From Neobacillus niacini NBRC 15566 (GTDB lineage: Bacteria; Bacillota; Bacilli; Bacillales; Cytobacillaceae), in NCBI RefSeq assembly GCF_001591505.1, contig NZ_BCVA01000024.1:22187-86186 (forward strand): 64,000 nt of DNA, in the 5' to 3' direction. Below, piece by piece: positions 52,500 to 60,500 of the stretch. Position 1 is the stretch's first letter, and each line of letters opens with the position of its first letter. The notes beneath the pieces were generated by a model. It saw nothing but the letters and a program-made list of their open reading frames with translations. It did not search any database and was not told where the DNA came from. The translations under genes were made by a program, and so were the position numbers.

Positions 52500-53401
52500 T
52501 GGCGAATGTAGGAATAAAAGAGGTACAGTTAACAAATGGGGAAACGATTGCCTATCGTGAGCGGGAAGGCGGAGAAAAAAAGGTTTTACTCATTCACGGT
52601 AATATGACTTCTTCTAAACATTGGGACCTTATACTGGATAATATGCCTGAAGAATATAAGTTATATGCCTTGGATTTACGCGGGTTTGGTTTATCAAGCT
52701 ACAATAAACCTATCACATCCATTAAAGATTTTTCAGATGATGTTAAGCTCTTCGTGGATGAGATTGACTTAAAGGATTTCGCGATTGTTGGCTGGTCCAC
52801 TGGCGGTGCTGTCGCCATGCAATTTGCTGCTGATTACCAAGGATATTGCAATAAGCTGATATTGCTAGCCTCAGAATCTACCAGGGGCTATCCATTTGAC
52901 GGAAAACTTAGTGAGAATGATGTACCTCGAAGATTTTCATCCTATGAGGATATTAAACGCGATTTAATTAGAACCTTACCTGTTCAGGCAGCCTATGACA
53001 CAAATAACGTTGAATTATTGAAACTGATATGGAACGCTGTCATCTATACAAAAAATCAGCCGGCTCCAGACCTTTATGATGAGTATGTTCAGGATATGAG
53101 AACCCAGCGAAACTTAGCAGAGGTCCATCATTCTAACAATACTTTTAATATTAGTCATCATCATAATGGGCTTGTAGAAGGAAACGGACTAGTGGATAAC
53201 ATCAATGTACCTGTTCTAGTGTTAAGAGGAGAACGTGATTTCGTGGTTACTGCTGAGATGACGAAAGAATTGGTAGAGGATTTAGGACCAAAAGCAAAAT
53301 TCGTTGAGTTAAAAGATTGTGGTCATTCACCACTTATTGACGACTTACCGCAATTATTAAAAGAGGTTACTAAATTCCTAAATACTGAGGTGTTCAAATG
53401 A
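52499..53401 (+). CDS. Alpha/beta hydrolase
   Basis: This 300-residue enzyme has VLLIHGNMTSSKHWD (oxyanion hole), LDLRGFGLSSY, the nucleophile elbow VGWSTGGAVAMQ (Ser100), acid region VLVLRGERDFVV and histidine in DCGHSPLIDD. The length and the G-W-S-x-G box near residue 100 recall the intracellular PHB depolymerase described from B. thuringiensis, but this comparison is from memory and needs a search. The start overlaps the KAS III stop (TAATG), and its end overlaps the FabG start (ATGA). It likely hydrolyses an ester or thioester in the same pathway. Confidence 0.88.
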   Translation: MANVGIKEVQLTNGETIAYREREGGEKKVLLIHGNMTSSKHWDLILDNMPEEYKLYALDLRGFGLSSYNKPITSIKDFSDDVKLFVDEIDLKDFAIVGWSTGGAVAMQFAADYQGYCNKLILLASESTRGYPFDGKLSENDVPRRFSSYEDIKRDLIRTLPVQAAYDTNNVELLKLIWNAVIYTKNQPAPDLYDEYVQDMRTQRNLAEVHHSNNTFNISHHHNGLVEGNGLVDNINVPVLVLRGERDFVVTAEMTKELVEDLGPKAKFVELKDCGHSPLIDDLPQLLKEVTKFLNTEVFK

Positions 53402-54138
53402 GATTAACAGATAAAGTGGCCATCATAACTGGAGCAGCTAACGGTATTGGATACACTGCAGCGGAGACTTTTGCTAAAGAAGGCGCAAAGGTTGCCATGG
53501 CAGACTTTAATGTGGAACAAGGAGAAAAAAGGGCACAGGAATTAAGAAAAAAGGGCTATGAAGTGACTTTTTTTCAGGTAAATGTTGCAGAGCGTTCAAA
53601 TGTGGATGAAATGGTTGAAAAAGTCAGAGAAACATACGGCAACATCAGTATCCTTATCAATAATGCGGGGATCACAAAAGATGCCATGCTTTCTAAATTA
53701 AGTGCCGAGGATTTCAAAGCAGTTGTGGATGTTAATCTTACAGGGGTATTTCACTGTACACAGGCTGTTTTACCATCAATGCTTGAAAATGGAAAAGGAA
53801 AGATCATTAATACATCTTCCGTTTCAGGTGTGTATGGCAATATCGGTCAAACGAATTATGCAGCGACTAAAGCTGGTGTTGTTGGTATGACGAAAACATG
53901 GGCCAAAGAGCTGGGGCGTAAAGGAATAAATGTGAATGCGGTGGCACCTGGTTTTATCGAAACGGGAATGACTGCAAAAGTTCCCGAAAAAATATTAGAC
54001 CAAATGAAACAAATGGTACCTTTAGCAAGATTGGGGAAGCCAGAAGATATCGCAAACGCCTACCTGTTTCTAGCATCAGATGAATCAAACTATGTAAACG
54101 GAACAGTCCTTCATGTAGACGGCGGAATCATGATGTAA
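53398..54138 (+). CDS. FabG/PhaB-like 3-oxoacyl reductase
   Basis: This 246-residue classical SDR has AIITGAANGIGYTAAE, ILINNAGITKDAM, the catalytic serine in INTSSVSGVYGN and Y-x-x-x-K in NYAATKAG. It also has NAVAPGFIETGMT and ends HVDGGIMM. The N-A-G-I-T-x-D motif and the P-G-F-I-x-T-x-M motif are those of NADPH-dependent 3-oxoacyl-ACP/CoA reductases. It overlaps the hydrolase gene by 4 bases (ATGA) and is the last gene of the operon before a terminator. In the pathway it would reduce or oxidise a 3-oxo/3-hydroxyacyl thioester. Confidence 0.9.
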   Translation: MRLTDKVAIITGAANGIGYTAAETFAKEGAKVAMADFNVEQGEKRAQELRKKGYEVTFFQVNVAERSNVDEMVEKVRETYGNISILINNAGITKDAMLSKLSAEDFKAVVDVNLTGVFHCTQAVLPSMLENGKGKIINTSSVSGVYGNIGQTNYAATKAGVVGMTKTWAKELGRKGINVNAVAPGFIETGMTAKVPEKILDQMKQMVPLARLGKPEDIANAYLFLASDESNYVNGTVLHVDGGIMM

Positions 54139-54140
54139 CC

Positions 54141-54178
54141 AAAAACGACCTTTTCATGGGTCGTTTTTGTTTTTTTTT
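54141..54178 (+). terminator. Terminator of the Liv/KAS III operon
   Basis: AAAAACGACC/GGTCGTTTTT (10 bp, 8-base loop) is followed by a long T-run, three bases after the fabG-like stop. Confidence 0.92.
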
Positions 54179-54253
54179 TATTATTCATGTAACTTTGATG
54201 TAACTACTTTTCAGTAAGATGTTTTCATCTAGTTGTGAAGGAGCGATTGTGGT

Positions 54254-55753
54254 GTGAGGTGGGAACTCGATTGGCTGGAAAATAGAGCAAGACTATCCCC
54301 AAATAAACATGCAGTAATTCTAGAAAATAACAATATCAAATGGACTTATAAACAATTAAATAATCGTTCATCCGCAGTGGCGGGCTGGTTAAAAAGTCAA
54401 GGGGTGAAAAAAGGTGATCGAATAGCACTATTGTCGCCAAATGACATTTGTTATTTTGATTTGCTCTTCGCCTGTGGGAAAATTGGTGCCATTTTTGTCC
54501 CGTTAAATTGGCGTCTGTCAGTCCATGAATTACATGAAATCTTGTTGGATTGTACACCTGTATTGCTTGGGGTTCACCAAAAGTTCGAGGAAATGTTTAT
54601 CTCGTTAGAAACTGCTATACCTCAATCTTTTTATGTTGGGGGTGCAAATTACGATGAGATCGTGAATTCAGTAAATTTCCAACCATTTACCGAAGGTATA
54701 TCCGACCATGAACCATTGGCAATGATCTATACTGGAGGAACGACAGGAAAACCAAAAGGAGTCGTATTAAGTCACCAATCCATTCAATGGAATGCGATTA
54801 ATACCATTCTAAGTTGGAACTTGACCGAAGAGGACGTCACCATCAACTATATGCCGATGTTTCATACAGGCGGGCTAAATGCTCTATCTTTGCCAATCTT
54901 AATGAATGGTGGAACAGTGGTAATAGGTGATCAATACACAGGACAAAAGGTGGTCCACTCAATCAAACGATACAACTGCACGATTATACTCCTTGTGCCA
55001 ACCATGTACCATCTACTCATTCAAACAGAGGAGTTCCAGAAAAGTGATTTTCCGTCTATGAAAATCTTCTTGTCAGGTGCGGCACCTTGTCCATTACAAG
55101 TATACGAGGCCTTTCAAAAAAAAGGATTAGCTTTTAAAGAAGGGTATGGTCTAACGGAAGCGGGTCCTAATAATTTCTTTATAAATCATGAAGAAGCGCA
55201 AATGAAACGCGGTTCAGTAGGAAAGCCTATGTTATTTAATGCAATAAAACTTGTAAAAGAAAATGGTCAGGAAGCAAAAGTAAACGAAGTCGGAGAAATT
55301 TTAATAAAAGGAAAACATTCTTTTTCACATTATTGGAATAATGAACTCGCAACCTTGGAAACGAAAAAAGAGGGCTGGGTTCGTACCGGAGACTTAGCAA
55401 AGAAGGATGAGGATGGATTCCATTATATTGTTGGCAGAAAAAAAGATATGATCATCACAGGGGGGGAAAATGTCTATCCTCTAGAGATTGAACATTGGGT
55501 AGCTGCACACCCTGGCGTTGATGAAGTGGCGGTAATAGGACTGCCCGATGAAAAATGGGGGGAACTTGTTACGGCTTTTATCGTACCTAAACATTCTCAT
55601 CATATTTCCGAAGACGACCTGTTCAATTATTGTGAAAAAAAATTAGGAAGATACAAAATCCCAAAGAAGTTCATCCAACTAAATGAACTTCCGAAAACAC
55701 ATGTCGGAAAGATCGATAAAATGAAGCTAAAAGAATTCAACAATCAAACATAA
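54254..55753 (+). CDS. Acyl-CoA synthetase (AMP-forming)
   Basis: This 499-residue ANL-superfamily ligase has the P-loop MIYTGGTTGKPKGVVLSHQ, NYMPMFHTGGLNAL, KEGYGLTEAGPNNF, VRTGDLAKKDEDGFHYIVGRKKDM (hinge aspartate and arginine region) and the C-terminal lysine in THVGKIDKMK. It activates a carboxylic acid to its CoA thioester. It starts with GTG at 54254 after AAGGAG. It has its own short upstream region after the operon terminator, with the same direction, so it probably serves the same substrate as the transporter. Confidence 0.9.
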   Translation: MRWELDWLENRARLSPNKHAVILENNNIKWTYKQLNNRSSAVAGWLKSQGVKKGDRIALLSPNDICYFDLLFACGKIGAIFVPLNWRLSVHELHEILLDCTPVLLGVHQKFEEMFISLETAIPQSFYVGGANYDEIVNSVNFQPFTEGISDHEPLAMIYTGGTTGKPKGVVLSHQSIQWNAINTILSWNLTEEDVTINYMPMFHTGGLNALSLPILMNGGTVVIGDQYTGQKVVHSIKRYNCTIILLVPTMYHLLIQTEEFQKSDFPSMKIFLSGAAPCPLQVYEAFQKKGLAFKEGYGLTEAGPNNFFINHEEAQMKRGSVGKPMLFNAIKLVKENGQEAKVNEVGEILIKGKHSFSHYWNNELATLETKKEGWVRTGDLAKKDEDGFHYIVGRKKDMIITGGENVYPLEIEHWVAAHPGVDEVAVIGLPDEKWGELVTAFIVPKHSHHISEDDLFNYCEKKLGRYKIPKKFIQLNELPKTHVGKIDKMKLKEFNNQT

Positions 55754-55811
55754 AAGGAGAACCCCCGTGGTTCTCCTTAGGCTGTCGAGAAAGATATTTC
55801 TCGACATTTTT
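55754..55811 (+). terminator. Two tandem terminators after the CoA ligase
   Basis: First hairpin AAGGAGAACC/GGTTCTCCTT (55754-55778). Second TGTCGAGAAA/TTTCTCGACA with a GATA loop (55783-55806), followed by five T. Both stems are perfect. Confidence 0.88.
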
Positions 55812-55921
55812 ATATTTCCAGCACCTCTGCATTGACCCAAATCTTTTTTTATGACATGCCTCGGTCACTCGGCACCCTAATTTGAAAATAATAGATGCTT
55901 AGATTTTCCTTATGGCCTGAA

Positions 55922-55945
55922 GAGAACCCCTGTGGTTCTCCTTTT
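55922..55945 (+). terminator. Repeat copy of the GAGAACC hairpin
   Basis: GAGAACC/GGTTCTC with loop CCTGT, followed by CTTTTC, is a near copy of the hairpin at 55754 about 165 bases away. The stretch 55812-55921 between them holds nothing recognisable. The duplication may mark a deletion or rearrangement upstream of the coat genes. Confidence 0.55.
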
Positions 55946-55982
55946 CATCATTTCTGGGCGAGTTTTAGAGCAGTTTCGCTAA

Positions 55983-56153
55983 CATTCAAATCAACTTGAA
56001 GTTGTTCACTCAAGTTATGTGGATGCAAAATTAATGCAGGGAATCTGTTTCGATAATGAGTTAAAAGCACTGATGGAAAAGGACGTACAGCATTCTATTA
56101 AAGATATCAATGAAATCGTAAGCTTTTACAAGAAAAGCCAATTGCTACAATAA
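55983..56153 (+). pseudogene. 5'-truncated CotF/YraG-like spore coat gene remnant
   Basis: An open frame of 56 codons (HSNQLEVVHSSYVDAKLMQG to IVSFYKKSQLLQ) ends at TAA 56151, 14 bases before the yraF-like ATG. In the same frame upstream, codons for RVLEQFR precede an in-frame TAA at 55980-55982. No start with a ribosome binding site exists. In B. subtilis a short coat gene yraG adjoins yraF and adhB, so this is probably its decayed counterpart. The family assignment rests on context plus helix-rich, DINEIV-type sequence. Confidence 0.5.
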
Positions 56154-56167
56154 GTGAGGTGGAAAGT

Positions 56168-56527
56168 ATGGAGGATTATTTGGATCCAAGAAACGCTGAA
56201 GGTATGCCAAGTCTGGCTGATTCTGCCTTCGCTATGGATTTTTTATTAACTGTAAAAAATGGTTTTCGCAACTATGGTTTTGCCATTACAGAGACGGCAA
56301 ATCCAGAACTTAGAAGAATATTTCATAAGCAAATGGAATCAGCCATCGATTTGCATACAGAAATTGCTGATTTAATGATTAAGAAAGGCTGGCTGCATCC
56401 GCATAACTTTAAAGAGCAGTATCCCGTCGATATGAAGGCTGCAGAGACAGCAGTACAGATTGCACAACTAAACCTTTACCCTAACGATACTGATCGTCAG
56501 GGCATGTTTGCAACACCAAACCAATAA
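56168..56527 (+). CDS. yraF: CotF/YraF-type spore coat protein
   Basis: This 119-residue all-helical protein has a conserved YGFAITETANPELRRIFHKQMESAIDLH core and a KKGWLHPHN segment. Both are typical of the coat protein F family, a ferritin-like helical bundle. It is expected in the mother cell and on the spore coat. ATG 56168 has GAGGTGG 5 bases upstream. It lies 15 bases before adhB, the same order as yraG-yraF-adhB in B. subtilis. Expression is probably by a sporulation sigma factor; I see no clear promoter in the disturbed DNA upstream. Confidence 0.82.
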   Translation: MEDYLDPRNAEGMPSLADSAFAMDFLLTVKNGFRNYGFAITETANPELRRIFHKQMESAIDLHTEIADLMIKKGWLHPHNFKEQYPVDMKAAETAVQIAQLNLYPNDTDRQGMFATPNQ

Positions 56528-56542
56528 AAGGAGGGGAATGAG

Positions 56543-57679
56543 ATGAAGGCAGTTACATATCAAGGAATAAAGAATGTAGAGGTTAGAGAAGTAAAAGATC
56601 CGAGTATTAAAAATTCAGATGATATTATTGTTAAGGTTACTTCCTCAGCCATTTGCGGATCTGATTTACATTTGATTCATGCAATGATTCCGAATTTGCC
56701 AACAGACTATGTAATCGGACATGAGCCTATGGGGATTGTCGAGGCGGTGGGACCTGAGGTAACGAAATTAAAAAAAGGGGATCGAGTCATCATCCCGTTT
56801 AACGTAAGCTGCGGTCATTGCTGGTATTGTACCCACGACCTAACCAGTCAATGTGACAATGGCAATCCTCATGGTCAAGGAAGCGGCTTTTTCGGCTATT
56901 CGGAAACAACTGGCGGTTATGCTGGCGGGCAGGCGGAGTATATGAGGGTTCCTTTTGGAAATTTCACGCCATTTAAAATACCGGAAAATTGTGAAGTAGA
57001 AGACGAGAAACTTGTCCTGCTTGCTGACGCGGCGCCGACTGCCTATTGGAGTGTTGACCATGCCGGGGTAAAGCCTGACGACACCGTAATCGTATTAGGG
57101 TTCGGCCCAGTAGGATTGCTTGCACAAAAGTTTGCCTGGTTAAAAGGTGCGAAAAGAGTCATTGCTGTTGATTATATTAGTTATCGTCTGCAGCATGCAA
57201 AACGCACAAACAAAGTGGAAATTGTTAATTTCGAGGACCATGAAAATGTGGGTGATTATTTGCTAGAAATTACCCAGGGTGGAGCAGACATTGTAATCGA
57301 CGCAGTCGGAATGGATGGGAAAATGACACCGATGGAGTTTTTAGCAACGGGAATGAAGCTTCATGGAGGTGCAATGGGAGCTATTGTGATTGCCAGCCAA
57401 GCAGTTAGAAAAGGTGGAACGATACAACTAACAGGTGTTTACGGAGGAAGATATAATGCATTTCCACTAGGTGACCTCTTTCAACGTAACATTGATCTTA
57501 AAACAGGACAGGCTCCAGTTATTCCTTATATGTCATATCTCTATGACATGATTAACCAAAGAAAGATTGATATTAGTGACATCATTACCCATGTATTACC
57601 GCTAGAGCAGGCAAAACATGGATATGAAGTGTTTGATACAAAGACGGAAGATTGTATAAAAGTAATTCTTAAACCGTAA
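56543..57679 (+). CDS. adhB: Zinc-dependent alcohol dehydrogenase, AdhB type
   Basis: This 378-residue medium-chain dehydrogenase has the catalytic zinc ligands in ICGSDLHLIH and VIGHEPMGIVEAVG. A structural-zinc cysteine cluster lies at ~93-107 (VSCGHCWYCTHDLTSQCDNG), and an NAD-binding VIVLGFGPVGLLAQKFAW follows. It oxidises a short or medium alcohol, or formaldehyde-like substrate, with NAD. AAAGGAGGGG precedes the ATG. The coat-protein neighbour suggests it is made during sporulation. It ends at a terminator. Confidence 0.9.
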   Translation: MKAVTYQGIKNVEVREVKDPSIKNSDDIIVKVTSSAICGSDLHLIHAMIPNLPTDYVIGHEPMGIVEAVGPEVTKLKKGDRVIIPFNVSCGHCWYCTHDLTSQCDNGNPHGQGSGFFGYSETTGGYAGGQAEYMRVPFGNFTPFKIPENCEVEDEKLVLLADAAPTAYWSVDHAGVKPDDTVIVLGFGPVGLLAQKFAWLKGAKRVIAVDYISYRLQHAKRTNKVEIVNFEDHENVGDYLLEITQGGADIVIDAVGMDGKMTPMEFLATGMKLHGGAMGAIVIASQAVRKGGTIQLTGVYGGRYNAFPLGDLFQRNIDLKTGQAPVIPYMSYLYDMINQRKIDISDIITHVLPLEQAKHGYEVFDTKTEDCIKVILKP

Positions 57680-57689
57680 ACAAAAAAGC

Positions 57690-57712
57690 GGCTGGGATAT
57701 TTCCAGCCTTTT
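57690..57712 (+). terminator. Terminator after adhB
   Basis: GGCTGG/CCAGCC stem with a few extra pairs and small loop, followed by TTTTC and later TTTTTTT; it lies between convergent adhB and lysR genes. Confidence 0.75.
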
Positions 57713-57728
57713 CTGTCTGTTTTTTTAC

Positions 57729-58622
57729 CTAAACTGGTTTAATAAGCTCATGTGCACTCTCAATAAACAATTTGGATATCATTGATTGTGTTTTTTGAAG
57801 GTTATAAACTAAATAGAAATATCGTTCCTCATCAAATTCATTAATATGATGAATCATTAATAAATTTTTATCATAGTATTCTCTTGCTGCCATTTCCGAA
57901 ATAATTGCAATACCGATATTTTGGAGTACAAACTGAATCAGACTTTGTCCATTTTCTGTATACGCAACAATATTCATTCGATCCTTTGATATTTTATTTT
58001 TCTTCAGAAATTTCTCAATTAGTGAGTTGGTTCCCGAGTCAGAGTTTCTCATGATAAATGGGTGATTTAGAAGGTCTTGAATAAACACAGGACCAACAAT
58101 GTTTGATTTCTTTGATGTGATAAGCACTAAGTTTTCCTTCAGTAAAGGAATATAGCATAGCTTATCATTTTCGTATTTTTCACCTAGTATCCCGAAATCA
58201 ACAGAGCCATTTAAGACCTTATCAGCTACGTTTTTTGATGAAGCTTGATTTATATGAAATGTTGCATTTGGATATTGTTCTCTAAATTGCTTTACCATTT
58301 TTGGAATCATAAATTGCCCGGGAACGGAACTCGCGCCAATTCGAATCATTCCTCTAAGATCTGTCGCTCCCCCCTTTAAGTCCACCATCGCCTGATCTTT
58401 AAGTAATAATAGTTTTAAAGCCCATTGATACAAGCGTTCGCCGGATGGTGTAAGAATGATTTCTCTCCCAACCCGATCAAATAGACTTACATTCAACGTT
58501 CTTTCTAATGCTTGAATATGTGAACTAACGGTGGATTGACTTAAAAATATATCTTCAGCAGCTTTTGAGAAGCTTTTATGCTCAACTACTTTCGTAAATA
58601 CAAACAATTGGTGTAAATCCAT
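57729..58622 (-). CDS. LysR-family transcriptional regulator
   Basis: This 297-residue protein has an N-terminal winged helix (MDLHQLFVFTKVVEHKSFSKAAE, LSQSTVSSHIQALE, FDRVGREIILTPSGE; residues 1-62) and a periplasmic-binding-type effector domain (~90-295). The N-terminus resembles CysL/YraN-like and selenium-associated LysR proteins. AAAGGGGGAA lies before the ATG. It is divergent from the TusA-like gene 125 bases away, the usual arrangement of a LysR regulator and its target, so it probably controls that gene (inference). Confidence 0.9.
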   Translation of the reverse strand: MDLHQLFVFTKVVEHKSFSKAAEDIFLSQSTVSSHIQALERTLNVSLFDRVGREIILTPSGERLYQWALKLLLLKDQAMVDLKGGATDLRGMIRIGASSVPGQFMIPKMVKQFREQYPNATFHINQASSKNVADKVLNGSVDFGILGEKYENDKLCYIPLLKENLVLITSKKSNIVGPVFIQDLLNHPFIMRNSDSGTNSLIEKFLKKNKISKDRMNIVAYTENGQSLIQFVLQNIGIAIISEMAAREYYDKNLLMIHHINEFDEERYFYLVYNLQKTQSMISKLFIESAHELIKPV

Positions 58623-58747
58623 GGGTTATTCCCCCTTTTACTATTTAAAATACCGATTTAAAACCATTGATAGAATAGATAAATTGAATTTATCTCATCA
58701 TATCATTTTTTTATAATGAAAGTAATACTATGACAGGAGCTGAATGG

Positions 58748-58987
58748 ATGTCACTCCAATTTGTACCAGACCTTATCTATGACGCAGGTAAAACAGGATA
58801 TGAAGAACTTGTTAGTAAACTTTCCTCCACAATGAAGAATTTGAATAAGGGACATATACTCGAAATCATATCCACTGAACCAGGTTTAAAAGAAAAACTT
58901 CCCTCCTGGTGCAAAATCGAAACACATCTATTGCTAGACCGGAAAGACTTCGGTGAAAGCAGTTATTACTATATTGAAAAACGCTAA
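58748..58987 (+). CDS. TusA/SirA-like protein lacking the catalytic cysteine motif
   Basis: This 79-residue protein has the TusA fold pattern: helix, then GHILEIISTEPGLKEKLPSWCK, then a last strand pair SSYYYIEKR. The usual C-P-x-P at the start of helix 1 is replaced by DAGKTGYEELV, so the sulfur-carrying cysteine is missing. It may be a partner or regulator protein rather than a sulfurtransferase. The start is ATG 58748 because GGAG lies 8 bases before it; the ATG at 58730 has no site. It is divergent from a LysR regulator whose relatives act in sulfur or selenium metabolism. Confidence 0.7.
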   Translation: MSLQFVPDLIYDAGKTGYEELVSKLSSTMKNLNKGHILEIISTEPGLKEKLPSWCKIETHLLLDRKDFGESSYYYIEKR

Positions 58988-59016
58988 AAGACCTTTCTTT
59001 GGATAAGGTCTTTTTT
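58987..59016 (+). terminator. Terminator after the TusA-like gene
   Basis: AAAGACCTT/AAGGTCTTT (9 bp, 9-base loop) followed by further T residues, overlapping the stop codon. Confidence 0.88.
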
Positions 59017-59106
59017 GCTTTTAAAAAAGAATAATTGCTATTTCATTGTTAAACACTCAATATTAATAAGACACAATTTTGTTAGAGAGAGAAAGTAGGG
59101 ATTTTT

Positions 59107-60462
59107 TTGCCTGATTTTAAAACACTCGGTATTTCTGAGCCAATTGTAAATAAATTAAGAAGTTATGGTGTTGCCCAACCTACACCAATCCAAGAAAAAT
59201 CAATACCAATTGTAATGGATGGAAAGGATGTCATTGCCCAAGCCCAAACAGGGACAGGAAAGACATATGCTTTCATACTGCCAATTCTAGAAAAAATAAA
59301 TCCGCAGGCTTCACATGTACAAGCTCTAGTTGTTACACCGACTAGAGAATTAGCTTTGCAAATTACAGATGAATTTCAAAAGTTAACGGATGATAATCCA
59401 GGAGTCGATGTACTTGCTGTTTATGGAGGACAAGATGTTGATAAACAGTTAAGAAAGTTAAAGAAAAATGTTCAGATTGTAGTTGGCACTCCAGGACGGC
59501 TCTTAGACCACATTGGCAGAGGGACCATTCAATTATCAGATGTTTCTTTTCTAGTTCTTGATGAAGCAGACCAAATGCTTCACATTGGTTTTTTGAATGA
59601 AGTGGTCGATATTATCAGTGAAACACCTAATAATCGGCAAACCATGCTTTTTTCTGCTACTATGCCAGAAGAAATAAGAACTTTAGCTAATAAGCACATG
59701 CGTAACCCACAATATATCCAAGTTGAAAAAACTCAAGGTCCTGCTGAAAATGTTAAGTTGATTGCCATTCATACCATTGATAGGGCTAAGCAGGCAACAC
59801 TAATAAGTTTGGTTGAAACACATCGACCTTATTTAGCGGTTATTTTCTGTAGAACAAAGAGAAGAGTTTCAAAGTTATATGAAGTTTTAAGATCCCATAA
59901 GTTTTTGTGTGATGAGCTGCACGGTGATCTATCACAAGCTAAACGAGAGCAAGTGATGAAACGATTCAGGGATGGGGAAATTCAATTACTGATCGCTACT
60001 GATGTCGCAGCAAGGGGGCTGGATGTTGAAGGGGTAACACACGTATTTAACTATGACATCCCGCAGGATTCCGAAAGCTTTGTCCATCGAATTGGAAGAA
60101 CCGGAAGAGCAGGTACAAAGGGAGTGGCGATTACTTTATACTCATCAGATGATCGACCTACCTTAGATTTGATCGAAAAAGAACTAAATATTACGATTCA
60201 GAAACAAAACATCGGTAACACTGGAATAAATCAAAAAGATAACCAAGAATCATCCAAGCCAACAACTTCTCATGGAAATAAAGGTAAAAAACATAGAGCT
60301 GCCAGTTCTACTAGGAGGGATAGTAAGCCCAAAGCTTCGTCTAGGAATAGTGGAAATTCCAAAGATACAAAGAGCAGGCAAACTACATCCAATCTGGCAA
60401 GTGGCAAAAGGGATAAGAACAGAAGCACCACTGGATCAGCGAGGAATAAACGAAGTAAATAA
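59107..60462 (+). CDS. DEAD-box ATP-dependent RNA helicase
   Basis: This 451-residue helicase has Q motif (QPTPIQEKSIP), motif I AQTGTGKT, Ib TPGRLLD, II LDEADQML, III FSAT, V ATDVAARGLDV and VI HRIGRTGRAG. It belongs to the CshA/CshB/RhlE-like group of RNA chaperones active in cold shock, ribosome assembly or mRNA turnover. A ~75-residue basic, Ser/Lys/Arg/Asn-rich tail (from ~375) replaces a folded RNA-binding domain. The start is TTG 59107 with AGGGA upstream; no better start is near. It is monocistronic with a shared downstream terminator. Confidence 0.93.
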   Translation: MPDFKTLGISEPIVNKLRSYGVAQPTPIQEKSIPIVMDGKDVIAQAQTGTGKTYAFILPILEKINPQASHVQALVVTPTRELALQITDEFQKLTDDNPGVDVLAVYGGQDVDKQLRKLKKNVQIVVGTPGRLLDHIGRGTIQLSDVSFLVLDEADQMLHIGFLNEVVDIISETPNNRQTMLFSATMPEEIRTLANKHMRNPQYIQVEKTQGPAENVKLIAIHTIDRAKQATLISLVETHRPYLAVIFCRTKRRVSKLYEVLRSHKFLCDELHGDLSQAKREQVMKRFRDGEIQLLIATDVAARGLDVEGVTHVFNYDIPQDSESFVHRIGRTGRAGTKGVAITLYSSDDRPTLDLIEKELNITIQKQNIGNTGINQKDNQESSKPTTSHGNKGKKHRAASSTRRDSKPKASSRNSGNSKDTKSRQTTSNLASGKRDKNRSTTGSARNKRSK

Positions 60463-60463
60463 A

Positions 60464-60497
60464 AACAAGGGACTGGATGTATATTCAGTCCCTTGTT
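60464..60497. terminator. Bidirectional terminator between helicase and symporter genes
   Basis: AACAAGGGACTG/CAGTCCCTTGTT (12-bp perfect stem, 10-base loop) between convergent genes; A/T tracts on both sides. Confidence 0.88.
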
Positions 60498-60500
60498 TGA

